Part shown: positions 1-8,393 of the stretch, in pieces
Position numbering within the stretch: position 1 is the first letter of the stretch
Layout of the letters: each line of letters starts with the position of its first letter
Source of the DNA: Streptomyces sp. SID486
GTDB lineage: Bacteria > Actinomycetota > Actinomycetes > Streptomycetales > Streptomycetaceae
NCBI RefSeq assembly: GCF_009865385.1
Contig: NZ_WWJT01000702.1
Span: forward strand, 1 to 64,000
DNA: 64,000 bases
Direction: 5' to 3'
Position numbers and translations under genes: made by a program
The notes under the pieces: generated by a model
What the model was told of the DNA's origin: nothing
Seen by the model: only the letters and a program-made list of their open reading frames with translations
The model's database searches: none

Positions 1-1
1 G

Positions 2-1435
2 GGCGGCTTCGGCGGTCAGACGCCGGGGGCCCCGCAGGGCCTGCAGGCCGCCAACCCGAACGGACCGCAGCAGGACTTCTTCGGCGGCCGCGGCCAGAAG
101 CGCTCCGGCGCTCCCGCGGACCAGGGCCGCCGGCCCCAGCTTCCGCCGCGTGGCGGTCCGCGCGCCGAACTGCCCGGCGGCGACGCGCAGTCGCGCACCC
201 CGGACTGGAGCGACGCCCAGGCCCCGCTGTCCCGCGCCTCGCTGGACACCCCGCGCGGCCACGACGAGCAGGACCCCTCGCAGACCGCGCGCATGCCGCG
301 GGTGGACGACCGGCAGGGTCCGGGCTCCACCTCGGAGATACCCCGCGTCGACGCGCAGGGTCCGGCCGCGACGGGCGAGTTCCAGCGCCCCGAGCTGCCC
401 GGCCCGAGCGGCTCCGCCCAGCAGACCGGCCAGTTCGCCCGCCCGGACAGCGCCCAGCACACGGGCCAGTTCGCGCGCCCCGACGACGCCCAGCAGACCG
501 GTCAGTTCGCGCGCCCCGACAGCGCCCGGCACACGGGACAGTTCGCCCGCCCGGACAACGGCCACCACACGGGCCAGTTCGCCCGCCCGGACGACGGTGC
601 CCAGCAGCCGGGTGACTTCGACGGTCCCGGTGCGCAGCAGGGCAACGGGTCGTTCGTCCGCTCCGACGTGTTCGGCACGCCGGCCGCCGGACGGCCGGAC
701 GGCGGCGCGCAGAGCACGGGCCAGTTCCCGGTTCCGCAGGCCCCGCAGGGGTACGACGGCGGCTCCACGGGCCAGCACGCCCTGCCCGGCCGCCAGAACC
801 CCGGCCACAGCGGGCAGTTCGAGCGCCCGCAGCCGGGCGGCCCGGCCGACTTCGGCGCCCCGCGTCCGCAGGCTCCGGCCCCGGCTCAGGCCCCGCAGCA
901 GCGCCCGGTGCGTTCCGAGTCCGGCAACCCGGGCGGCGCGCAGCGGCCCGACGAGGGCCGCGGACCGGGCGACGGCTGGGCGCTGCCGCCGGCCAGCGGC
1001 CCGGGCGACGGTCGTACCCCGCTGTACGACACGCTGGAGACCAACTGGTTCCACGGCCAGCAGCAGGAGAGCGAACCCGCCCAGCGGCAGCCCCAGGCTC
1101 CCGCGCAGGCGCCCGCTCCCCAGCGGCCCGCGCCCAACACCGGTTCCTGGCGCACCTCGCCGAACGACGAACTCGTCCGGCAGGCCGAGCGCGTACGGCA
1201 GCCAGCCGCGGGTGGGATCACCACCTCCGGCCTGCCGCGCCGCGTGCCCCGGGCGAACCTCGTGCCCGGTACGGCACAGCAGCAGCAGCACCAAGCCGGT
1301 CCGCAGGTCTCGCGTGCGCCTGACGACGTACGCGGACGGCTGACCAATCTTCGTCGGGGCATCGCTCAGGGCCGTCAGGCCGGCAGCGGCCAGACCGGCA
1401 GCTTCCCGAGCCCCACTCACCAGCAGGAGCGTTAG
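2..1435 (+). CDS. cvnA: Conservon sensor protein CvnA, C-terminal part (5' end outside the window)
   Basis: Only the C-terminal tail of a conservon histidine-kinase-like membrane protein is visible. The frame is open from base 2 and stops at TAG 1433-1435. What remains is a Pro/Gly/Gln-rich, probably disordered cytoplasmic linker with five 12-residue repeats around TGQFARPD, ending in a conserved tail (GGITTSGLPRRVPRANLV, then GPQVSRAPDDVRGRLTNLRR). The same tail closes the complete paralogue ending at 6596, which identifies this fragment. In that family the upstream part carries an extracytoplasmic nitrate-sensing domain, HAMP and an HATPase domain; none of these is in the window. The stop abuts the cvnB start, so cvnA-B-C-D is read as one operon. 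Confidence 0.88.
   Translation, partial: GGFGGQTPGAPQGLQAANPNGPQQDFFGGRGQKRSGAPADQGRRPQLPPRGGPRAELPGGDAQSRTPDWSDAQAPLSRASLDTPRGHDEQDPSQTARMPRVDDRQGPGSTSEIPRVDAQGPAATGEFQRPELPGPSGSAQQTGQFARPDSAQHTGQFARPDDAQQTGQFARPDSARHTGQFARPDNGHHTGQFARPDDGAQQPGDFDGPGAQQGNGSFVRSDVFGTPAAGRPDGGAQSTGQFPVPQAPQGYDGGSTGQHALPGRQNPGHSGQFERPQPGGPADFGAPRPQAPAPAQAPQQRPVRSESGNPGGAQRPDEGRGPGDGWALPPASGPGDGRTPLYDTLETNWFHGQQQESEPAQRQPQAPAQAPAPQRPAPNTGSWRTSPNDELVRQAERVRQPAAGGITTSGLPRRVPRANLVPGTAQQQQHQAGPQVSRAPDDVRGRLTNLRRGIAQGRQAGSGQTGSFPSPTHQQER
419..598 (+). repeat. Five in-frame 36-bp repeats (TGQFARPD) in cvnA
   Basis: Five consecutive 12-residue units of pattern xxTGQFARPDxx lie in the linker of the first CvnA. Degenerate relatives (STGQFPVPQ, TGQHALPG, SGQFERPQ) follow downstream. 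They look like an expanded disordered spacer or a docking array; no function is known to me. Confidence 0.9.
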
Positions 1436-1858
1436 TTGAGTCCGATGAGCCAGGCGGCACAGAACCTGAACTGGTTGATCACCAACTTCGTGGACAACAC
1501 CCCCGGGGTGTCGCACACGGTGGTGGTCTCCGCCGACGGCCTTCTGCTGGCGATGTCCGAAGGTTTCCCACGGGACCGCGCCGACCAGTTGGCGGCCGTC
1601 GCGTCCGGGCTGACCTCCCTGACGGCCGGGGCTTCCCGGATCTTCGAGGGCGGCACGGTGGCGCAGACGGTCGTGGAGATGGAGCGCGGGTTCCTCTTCC
1701 TCATGTCCATCTCGGACGGGTCGTCCCTCGCGGTCCTGGCCCATCCCGATGCGGACATCGGCCTCGTCGGCTACGAGATGGCACTGCTCGTCGACCGCGC
1801 GGGTGCGGTACTGACCCCGGACCTGCGCGCCGAACTCCAGGGAAGTCTGCTTCACTGA
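1436..1858 (+). CDS. cvnB: Conservon roadblock/LC7 protein CvnB
   Basis: A 140-aa roadblock/LC7-family protein. Such proteins are usually dimeric partners and regulators of small MglA-like GTPases, here presumably the CvnD 500 bp downstream. The sequence begins MSPMSQAAQNLNWLITNFV and holds the single roadblock fold with the SADGLLLAMSEGF strand-turn. I chose TTG 1436 because the GGAG at 1426-1429 sits 6 nt upstream and the second conservon uses GTG at the equivalent position. ATG 1445 (third residue onward) is the alternative. The start directly follows the cvnA stop, indicating coupling. It is about 95% identical in protein to the copy at 6598, with many synonymous base changes. Confidence 0.93.
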   Translation: MSPMSQAAQNLNWLITNFVDNTPGVSHTVVVSADGLLLAMSEGFPRDRADQLAAVASGLTSLTAGASRIFEGGTVAQTVVEMERGFLFLMSISDGSSLAVLAHPDADIGLVGYEMALLVDRAGAVLTPDLRAELQGSLLH

Positions 1859-1970
1859 CCTCCCGCGGCACCACCCACCTCACGAAAACACCGTCCGGCC
1901 GCCACAATCCCCCCACCGGCCCCATACAGACGGCTTGACTGACCGACTTGCTGTCCCGCCCGGAGGATTC

Positions 1971-2369
1971 ATGACCCCGCCCACCGCCCATCATGATCCG
2001 TACGCGGAGCCGTACGGGGACGAGGGCGACCAGCCGCTGGTGAGGCCGTACGCCATGACCGGCGGCCGGACCCGGCCGCGCTACCAGCTCGCCATAGAGG
2101 CGCTGATCAGCACCACGGCCGACCCGGCAGCGCTCATGGGGCTGCTCCCGGAGCACCAGCGCATCTGCCATCTGTGCCGGGAGGTCAAGTCGGTCGCGGA
2201 GGTCTCCGCGCTGCTGGCCATGCCGCTCGGTGTGGCCCGGATCCTGGTCGCCGACCTCGCCGAGGCCGGCCTGGTCGCCATCCACCAGCCTGGTGGCGAC
2301 GAGAACAACGGCGGCGCTCCTGATGTGACGCTGCTCGAAAGGGTGCTCAGTGGACTTCGCAAGCTCTGA
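1971..2369 (+). CDS. cvnC: Conservon DUF742 protein CvnC
   Basis: A 132-aa DUF742 protein, the third member of a conservon. It is thought to work at the membrane complex with the sensor kinase-like CvnA, roadblock CvnB and GTPase CvnD. The core begins at VRPYAMTGGRTRPRYQLAIE, contains the paired-Cys segment HQRICHLCREVKSVAEVSALL, which reads like a winged-helix fold, and ends LERVLSGLRKL. ATG 1971 is preceded by GGAGG at 1962-1966, so the upstream TTG 1935 is rejected. The 3' end overlaps cvnD by 20 nt. Its N-terminus is much shorter than that of the second copy (187 aa), which carries an extra Pro/Gln-rich leader. Confidence 0.92.
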   Translation: MTPPTAHHDPYAEPYGDEGDQPLVRPYAMTGGRTRPRYQLAIEALISTTADPAALMGLLPEHQRICHLCREVKSVAEVSALLAMPLGVARILVADLAEAGLVAIHQPGGDENNGGAPDVTLLERVLSGLRKL

Positions 2370-2925
2370 CGCGGGCCGGGCCACCACCTCCGCGAAGATC
2401 GTGGTGGCGGGCGGCTTCGGCGTGGGCAAGACCACGTTCGTCGGCGCCGTCTCGGAGATCAACCCGCTGCGCACAGAGGCCGTCATGACGTCCGCGTCGG
2501 CCGGCATCGACGACCTCACCCACACCGGGGACAAGACCACCACCACGGTGGCCATGGACTTCGGCCGTATCACCCTGGACCAGGACCTCATCCTGTACCT
2601 GTTCGGCACCCCCGGACAGGACCGCTTCTGGTTCATGTGGGACGACCTGGTCCGCGGCGCCATCGGCGCCGTCGTCCTCGTCGACACCCGCCGCCTCGCC
2701 GACTGCTTCCCCGCCGTCGACTACTTCGAGAACAGCGGCCTGCCCTTCGTCATCGCCCTCAACGGCTTCGACGGCCAGCAGCCCTACAACCCCGACGAGG
2801 TCCGCGAAGCCCTCCAGATCGGACCCGACACCCCGATCATCACCACCGACGCCCGCCACCGCGCCGACGCCAAGAGCGCCCTGATCACCCTGGTGGAACA
2901 CGCCCTCATGGCCCGCCTGAAGTAG
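2350..2925 (+). CDS. cvnD: Conservon small GTPase CvnD
   Basis: A 191-aa MglA/Rab-like small GTPase, the output switch of the conservon. Visible motifs are the P-loop GGFGVGKTT, the switch/G3 segment FGTPGQDRF and a G4-like ALNGFD. CvnB is the expected partner, since roadblock proteins act on this GTPase class. GTG 2350 lies inside cvnC (20-nt overlap), implying translational coupling. From about 2391 to the stop it is nearly base-for-base identical to the second cvnD at 7659 (I count roughly four differences in over 500 bp), far closer than the flanking cvnB and cvnC copies. That suggests gene conversion. Confidence 0.95.
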   Translation: MDFASSDAGRATTSAKIVVAGGFGVGKTTFVGAVSEINPLRTEAVMTSASAGIDDLTHTGDKTTTTVAMDFGRITLDQDLILYLFGTPGQDRFWFMWDDLVRGAIGAVVLVDTRRLADCFPAVDYFENSGLPFVIALNGFDGQQPYNPDEVREALQIGPDTPIITTDARHRADAKSALITLVEHALMARLK

Positions 2926-3305
2926 CACTCAAATGCGACAGGCCGTACGGCAGTTGTCGTAGCGGGTTCGGAGCCGACTGTGGCCTTAGACACGGTCGGC
3001 TCCGGTGTTCATAACAGTTCGGCAGAGGAATCCTCCGGTATCGCCACGCGACGCGGTCGTGCGGTGCCGCTGTGCGCACGACCACCCCGCCTTTTGGCAA
3101 GGCTCGCTCTTTATGACCGTTTTATCTGGCGCTTACAAGTGTGTGCTCCACCGGTTTCCACTGTTTGGAAGTGCGCTGGTCCACGTGCTGGAATGCCTGA
3201 ACTGCCCAAAGGTCGAAGACGTACTCCACAGTGGTCTGTGGCGAACCGGGCTCTGAGAGACTGCGGCACGACGTAGGTGCCGACCGCCGAGAGGTTGTTG
3301 GTCGA
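2926..3305. other. Intergenic region between the two conservons
   Basis: This 380-nt region has no convincing gene. After the terminator hairpin it contains an AT-richer stretch (about 3090-3180), which is where a promoter for the second conservon would be expected. I could not assign -35/-10 boxes with confidence. Confidence 0.5.
2969..3004. terminator. Terminator hairpin after the first conservon
   Basis: Arms 2969-2982 and 2991-3004 pair (GGAGCCGAC... with ...GTCGGCTCC, one G-U pair) around an 8-nt loop, 44 nt after the cvnD stop. There is no long T tract, as is common for Streptomyces terminators. Confidence 0.65.
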
Positions 3306-6300
3306 GTGAGGCGAAGCAAGAACGGTCCCGAGCCGTCGGCACGGGGCAACTTCACCCCGCCGCCGCGCGCTGCGGCGCCCACCCCCGTTTCCGGCGCGGA
3401 ACCGGCGGCCGCTCCCGCGGCCGGCGGTGGCCGTCTCTCCCCGCGGAACTGGCGGGTGCCCACCCGTCTGAACGCGATTCTGCTCATACCCGTGGCGGTC
3501 GGCCTCGTCATGGGCGGCTTCCAGGTGAAGAGCTCGATCGACACCTGGCAGCAGGCCCGCGACGCGGAGCACACCGCCCGTCTGGTGCGTGCCGCCCTCG
3601 GCTACGCCGACGCGCTGGAGAACGAGCGCGACGTCACCGCGGCGCCGCTGCTGATGAAGAAGAACGACGCGGCCGGCAAGGCCACCGTCGACAGCGCCCG
3701 CAAGGCCACGGACGAGGCCGCCGCCGCCTTCCAGGAGGCGACGAAGAGCGCGCCGGACGATTCCGGCCTGCAGCGCCGGCTGAAGCTGTTCGGCGAGGCC
3801 GAGCCCAAGCTGGCCCAGCTGCGCCAGGCGGCCTACACCTCCAAGATGACCGGCGTCCAGACCGAGGAGGGCTACGTCGGCGTCGCCCACCCCTTGATGG
3901 AGTTCGCCAACGAGCTGGGCCTGGGCACCGGAAACATCACCTCCTACGGCCGTACCGTCTACGCCATCTCGCTGACCAAGGCGGCGCTGTCGCTGGAGCG
4001 GTCGATCGGCACGCACCTGCTGGTCAAGCCCGGCCCGGACGCCCCGAACCTGGCGACCCAGCGGGTCTCGCTGTCCTCCTACGCCTACCTCGAGCGCATC
4101 GCCATCGAGGAGTACACCGGCGGTGGCACCGAGGCCGACGCGCAGAAGCTCGAGGACGCCAAGGAGAAGATCAAGGCGGACGGCGCCGCCCTGAGCGAGA
4201 AGGCCAAGGCGGAGAACCCCGACTACGTCGCTCCGCCCGCCGACCCGTCCGACATGGTCACGGCGCTCGCCACCATGAAGGACACCAGCACGTCCACCCG
4301 CGAGGAGCTGGCCGGCAAGGGCATCACCGCCCAGAACTGGTGGGCGGCCAACACGCTGAAGTACACGGCGTACCGCCAGATCGAGTCGGACCTCGCCGAC
4401 AAGGCGGTGAGCGAGGCCTCCGGCATCGCCGACGACGCCAAGACCTCCGCGTTCATCACCGGTGCCGTGGTCGTCATCGCCCTGCTGGCCGCGTTCATCC
4501 TGGCCGGTCTGGTGGCCCGCCAGATGAGCCGCGCGATGCGCCAGCTGCGCAACGCCGCCTTCGGCATCGCCGAGCAGCGGCTGCCGATGCTGGTCGACCA
4601 GCTCTCCCGCACCGACCCCGGCCGGGTCGACACCCGGGTGGCGCCGATCCCGATCACCACCAAGGACGAGATCGGCGAAGTCGCCCGCGCCTTCGACCAG
4701 GTCCACCGCGAGGCGGTCCGGCTCGCCTCCGAGCAGGCCCTGCTGCGGGGCAACATCAACGCGATCTTCACCAACCTCTCCCGCCGTAACCAGTCGCTGA
4801 TCGAGGGCCAGCTGACCCTGATCACCGACCTGGAGAACAACGAGGCGGACCCGGACCAGCTGGAGAACCTCTTCCGCCTGGACCACCTGGCCACCCGTAT
4901 GCGCCGCAACGGCGAGAACCTGCTGGTCCTCGCGGGCGAGGAGCCCGGCCGCCGCTGGGACCAGCCGGTCCCGCTGGTCGACGTGCTGCGCGCCGCCTCC
5001 TCCGAGGTGGAGCAGTACGAGCGCATCGAGCTGTCCGGTGTGCCGGAGGCCGAGATCCACGGCCGCGCGGTCACCGACCTCGTGCACCTGCTGGCCGAGC
5101 TGCTGGAGAACGCCACGACGTTCTCCTCCCCGCAGACCAAGGTCCGCGTCACCGCGACCCGTCTTCCCGACGGCCGCGTCATGATCGAGATCCACGACAA
5201 GGGCATCGGCCTGACCGCCGAGGACTTCGCGGACATCAACCACAAGCTGGCCAACCCGCCGACCGTGGACGCCGCGATCTCCCAGCGCATGGGCCTGTTC
5301 GTGGTCGGCCGGCTGTCCGACCGGCACGGCATCCGGGTCCAGCTGCGCCCCTCGGGCGAGCAGGCCGGTACGACCTCCCTGGTCATGCTGCCGGACGCGA
5401 TCACGCACGGCGGTGGCGGCGAGATGCCGCTGGACCGCGAGGAGTTCACCGTCTCGCAGATCATCCCGGAGCAGCAGTTCCAGGGTGAGAGCTTCGGCCA
5501 GCAGCAGCCGCTGCGTACCGCCGCCGAGCTGGGCTTCGACGACAGCCAGTACACCGAGGTCCCGGACGACCTGCGGGATCTGAATCCGGTCGGCCGGTCC
5601 CTGATGCGCGAGGAGCGCCGGGCGGCCCTGGAGGCCCAGTCCCACGGGCAGCACCCCGGCGACCAGCAGCAGGAGGCGGGCGAGCCCGCCGCCGGGTACC
5701 AGGATCCGTTCGCCGGTCAGCAGGCGTACCAGGAGCAGCAGCACCAGCAGTCGTACCAGGAGCAGCAGCGGGCGTACGACGAGCAGCAGCACCAGCAGCG
5801 GGGCTTCGAGGCGCCCGCGTACGAGGAGCAGCAGCACGCGTCGTACGAGCAGCCGTACGAGCAGTCGTACGACGAGCAGTACTACCGGTCGGACGAGGAG
5901 GTGCCGCAGCACGACGGGTTCTCCGTCGGCGGTGGCTACCAGGAGTCGGCGGCCCCGTATGCGGAACCGGCCCGGACGCCGTCCTACCAGGACGACTGGC
6001 CCCAGCAGGACGGGTACCAGAACGGTTATCCGGACCAGTACGCTCCGGAAGCGGAATCCTCGCAGGTCGCCGACGCGAGTCAGCAGAACCACGTAGGCTT
6101 CGACCGTCCGGGGACGGCGACCCCCGCCGCACACGCGCTGACCGACGCCGGGCTGCCCCGCCGCGGTGCCCCCGCGAGCGGCTCCCAGGGCGCCGGCTCC
6201 GCGAACGGCACGGCGCGCGTGCGGCAGGACACGCCGGCTCCGGCACCGGGCAACGCTCCGGGCAACGCCCCCGGGGCGCGCGGCGACAGCGGCTGGCGTT

Positions 6301-6596
6301 CGGCGAACGACGAGCGCTGGCAGCAGGCGTCGCAGCTCAAGAAGCCCAAGGCAGGCGGGGTCACCGCCTCCGGCCTGCCGCGGCGGGTTCCCAAGGCCAA
6401 CCTGGTCGAGGGCGCCGCCGAATCCACTCCCCAGGGAGGCCCACAGGTCTCCCGTGCCCCGGAGGACGTCCGGGGCAGGCTGAGCAACCTGCGTCGGGGC
6501 GTCCAGCGCGGACGCAGCGCAGGCAGTGAAACGAACGGTCAGGCCACCGATAATCAGCACAGTGGTCCTGACAGCACCTACAACCAGGAGCGTTAG
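3306..6596 (+). CDS. cvnA: Conservon sensor histidine kinase-like protein CvnA (complete)
   Basis: A 1096-aa membrane sensor. There is a short cytoplasmic N-terminus, TM1 at about 55-72 (RLNAILLIPVAVGLVMGG), an extracytoplasmic nitrate-sensing-like helical domain to about 380, TM2 at about 381-403, HAMP, then an HATPase domain with the N-box ELLENATTFS near 597 and a G1 box HDKGIGLT near 630. The phosphoacceptor His region is atypical (SRRNQSLIEGQ), so kinase activity is not assured. Residues about 780-890 form a Gln/Tyr-rich disordered linker, and the end carries the conserved GLPRRVPKANLV ... SRAPEDVRGRL tail. GTG 3306 was chosen because it gives the MRRSKNGPEP start with GAGAGG upstream. 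The GTG at 3231 would add 25 unlikely residues. Confidence 0.93.
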   Translation: MRRSKNGPEPSARGNFTPPPRAAAPTPVSGAEPAAAPAAGGGRLSPRNWRVPTRLNAILLIPVAVGLVMGGFQVKSSIDTWQQARDAEHTARLVRAALGYADALENERDVTAAPLLMKKNDAAGKATVDSARKATDEAAAAFQEATKSAPDDSGLQRRLKLFGEAEPKLAQLRQAAYTSKMTGVQTEEGYVGVAHPLMEFANELGLGTGNITSYGRTVYAISLTKAALSLERSIGTHLLVKPGPDAPNLATQRVSLSSYAYLERIAIEEYTGGGTEADAQKLEDAKEKIKADGAALSEKAKAENPDYVAPPADPSDMVTALATMKDTSTSTREELAGKGITAQNWWAANTLKYTAYRQIESDLADKAVSEASGIADDAKTSAFITGAVVVIALLAAFILAGLVARQMSRAMRQLRNAAFGIAEQRLPMLVDQLSRTDPGRVDTRVAPIPITTKDEIGEVARAFDQVHREAVRLASEQALLRGNINAIFTNLSRRNQSLIEGQLTLITDLENNEADPDQLENLFRLDHLATRMRRNGENLLVLAGEEPGRRWDQPVPLVDVLRAASSEVEQYERIELSGVPEAEIHGRAVTDLVHLLAELLENATTFSSPQTKVRVTATRLPDGRVMIEIHDKGIGLTAEDFADINHKLANPPTVDAAISQRMGLFVVGRLSDRHGIRVQLRPSGEQAGTTSLVMLPDAITHGGGGEMPLDREEFTVSQIIPEQQFQGESFGQQQPLRTAAELGFDDSQYTEVPDDLRDLNPVGRSLMREERRAALEAQSHGQHPGDQQQEAGEPAAGYQDPFAGQQAYQEQQHQQSYQEQQRAYDEQQHQQRGFEAPAYEEQQHASYEQPYEQSYDEQYYRSDEEVPQHDGFSVGGGYQESAAPYAEPARTPSYQDDWPQQDGYQNGYPDQYAPEAESSQVADASQQNHVGFDRPGTATPAAHALTDAGLPRRGAPASGSQGAGSANGTARVRQDTPAPAPGNAPGNAPGARGDSGWRSANDERWQQASQLKKPKAGGVTASGLPRRVPKANLVEGAAESTPQGGPQVSRAPEDVRGRLSNLRRGVQRGRSAGSETNGQATDNQHSGPDSTYNQER

Positions 6597-6597
6597 T

Positions 6598-7020
6598 GTG
6601 AGCCCGATGAGCCAGGCGGCACAGAACCTGAACTGGTTGATCACCAACTTCGTGGACAACACCCCGGGGGTGTCCCACACGGTGGTGGTCTCCGCCGACG
6701 GACTCCTTCTGGCGATGTCCGAAGGCTTCCCCCGCGACCGCGCCGACCAGCTCGCGGCCGTCGCCTCCGGTCTGACCTCGCTGACCGCCGGTGCCTCGCG
6801 CATCTTCGAGGGCGGCAGCGTGAACCAGACGGTTGTGGAGATGGAGCGAGGATTTCTCTTCATCATGTCCATCTCGGACGGTTCGTCCCTCGCGGTGCTC
6901 GCCCACCCGGAGGCGGACATCGGCCTCATCGGGTACGAGATGGCCCTTCTGGTGGACCGCGCGGGCACGGTCCTCACCCCGGATCTCCGTGCGGAGCTCC
7001 AGGGGAGCCTTCTCAACTAG
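6598..7020 (+). CDS. cvnB: Conservon roadblock/LC7 protein CvnB (second copy)
   Basis: A 140-aa roadblock/LC7 protein, colinear with the copy at 1436 and differing at only a few residues (for example GGSVNQ for GGTVAQ and LLN for LLH at the end). It is expected to form a homodimer and engage the CvnD GTPase below the CvnA sensor. GTG 6598 lies one base after the cvnA stop, with GGAG 6 nt upstream, which defines the start. Longer in-frame readings into cvnA are overlap only. Unlike the cvnD pair, the two cvnB genes have accumulated many synonymous changes, so the tandem duplication itself is not very recent. Confidence 0.94.
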   Translation: MSPMSQAAQNLNWLITNFVDNTPGVSHTVVVSADGLLLAMSEGFPRDRADQLAAVASGLTSLTAGASRIFEGGSVNQTVVEMERGFLFIMSISDGSSLAVLAHPEADIGLIGYEMALLVDRAGTVLTPDLRAELQGSLLN

Positions 7021-7114
7021 TAATCGGACGGTGCGTATTCGCGTCCCGGGGCCGTAAGGTTTCGGGACGCGGCTCCACAGGGATGGGCGCCCGGCGCAGT
7101 CGGAGGAGGAGAAA

Positions 7115-7678
7115 GTGGCAACACCCCCAGGCGGTTCGTCTTCGGGCAACTGGTCGTACGGCCCTGGCCAGGGTCAGGGCGACGGTTCGGCGAACCGGTA
7201 CAACTTCCCCTCCACGCCCCGCCATCGGCAGCCGTACGCACCGCAGGGCCCCGGCCCGTCCCCGTACGACCAGCCCCAGGCCCCGCGCATCCAGCCGGTC
7301 CAGCCGCAGCGCCGGCCCGAGCCGGCCCCGGCGGCGAACAACCCCCTGGTGCGTCCGTACGCCATGACCGGCGGCCGGACCCGCCCGCGCTACCAGCTCG
7401 CCATCGAGGCACTGGTGCACACCACCGCCGCTCCGCACCAGATGCAGGGCCAGCTGCCCGAGCATCAGCGGATCTGCAACCTGTGCCGGGAGATCAAGTC
7501 GGTGGCCGAGGTCTCGGCCCTGCTGACGATCCCCCTCGGCGTGGCCAGGATTCTCGTCGCCGACTTGGCGGAGGCGGGCCTGGTCGCCATCCATCAGCCC
7601 GGCGGCGACGAGAACGCCGGTGGCCAGCCAGACGTGACACTGCTCGAAAGGGTGCTCAGTGGACTTCGCAAGCTCTAG
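7115..7678 (+). CDS. cvnC: Conservon DUF742 protein CvnC (second copy)
   Basis: A 187-aa DUF742 protein of the second conservon. The first ~75 residues are a Pro/Gln/Ser-rich leader (SPYDQPQAPRIQPVQPQRRP) absent from the first copy. The domain follows from VRPYAMTGGRTRPRYQLAIE through the paired-Cys segment RICNLCREIKSVAEV to LERVLSGLRKL. GTG 7115 has a very good ribosome site (GGAGGAGG, 7101-7110). It sits 94 nt after cvnB and overlaps cvnD by 20 nt. The divergent leader could give the two conservons different partner specificity; that is inference. Confidence 0.93.
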   Translation: MATPPGGSSSGNWSYGPGQGQGDGSANRYNFPSTPRHRQPYAPQGPGPSPYDQPQAPRIQPVQPQRRPEPAPAANNPLVRPYAMTGGRTRPRYQLAIEALVHTTAAPHQMQGQLPEHQRICNLCREIKSVAEVSALLTIPLGVARILVADLAEAGLVAIHQPGGDENAGGQPDVTLLERVLSGLRKL

Positions 7679-8240
7679 CGGCGGTCCTTCCCGCTCCACC
7701 ACCTCCGCGAAGATCGTGGTGGCGGGCGGCTTCGGCGTGGGCAAGACCACGTTCGTCGGCGCCGTCTCGGAGATCAACCCGCTGCGCACAGAGGCCGTCA
7801 TGACGTCCGCGTCGGCCGGCATCGACGACCTCACCCACACCGGGGACAAGACCACCACCACGGTGGCCATGGACTTCGGCCGCATCACCCTGGACCAGGA
7901 CCTCATCCTGTACCTGTTCGGCACCCCCGGACAGGACCGCTTCTGGTTCATGTGGGACGACCTGGTCCGCGGCGCCATCGGCGCCGTCGTCCTCGTCGAC
8001 ACCCGCCGCCTCGCCGACTGCTTCCCCGCCGTCGACTACTTCGAGAACAGCGGCCTGCCCTTCGTCATCGCCCTCAACGGCTTCGACGGCCAGCAGCCCT
8101 ACAACCCCGACGAAGTCCGCGAAGCCCTCCAGATCGGCCCCGACACCCCGATCATCACCACCGACGCCCGCCACCGCGCCGACGCCAAGAGCGCCCTGAT
8201 CACCCTGGTGGAACACGCCCTCATGGCCCGCCTGCGCTAG
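7659..8240 (+). CDS. cvnD: Conservon small GTPase CvnD (second copy)
   Basis: A 193-aa MglA-like GTPase with P-loop GGFGVGKTT, G3 FGTPGQDRF and ALNGFD. It is nearly identical in DNA to the GTPase at 2350 from about 7707 to the stop. Visible differences are CGC/CGT, GAA/GAG, GGC/GGA and the last codon, Arg instead of Lys. Only the first dozen codons (MDFASSSGGPSRS against MDFASSDAGRA) differ clearly. GTG 7659 overlaps cvnC by 20 nt. Because the GTPases are almost the same protein, any specificity between the two conservons must come from CvnA, CvnC or the N-terminus. Confidence 0.95.
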   Translation: MDFASSSGGPSRSTTSAKIVVAGGFGVGKTTFVGAVSEINPLRTEAVMTSASAGIDDLTHTGDKTTTTVAMDFGRITLDQDLILYLFGTPGQDRFWFMWDDLVRGAIGAVVLVDTRRLADCFPAVDYFENSGLPFVIALNGFDGQQPYNPDEVREALQIGPDTPIITTDARHRADAKSALITLVEHALMARLR

Positions 8241-8393
8241 GACTGCGCGCCCCGCGACCGGACCCGGCCCCCCGCCTCTCCCGCCAGAGGTACGGGGGCC
8301 GTCCGCGTGTCCGAGGGAGCGAAAGACGGCACGGCGCCGGGGGGCATGGGTGACAATGCCCAGATCGCAGCGCGTTCACGGAGGGGGTGGGCG

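Noticed and set aside
3111-7016. A 1301-codon open frame on the minus strand opposite the second cvnA and cvnB
   Set aside because: It is an antisense shadow of GC-rich coding DNA. The plus strand has clear domains and ribosome sites, and the antisense product is repetitive Leu/Gly/Arg without a recognisable fold.
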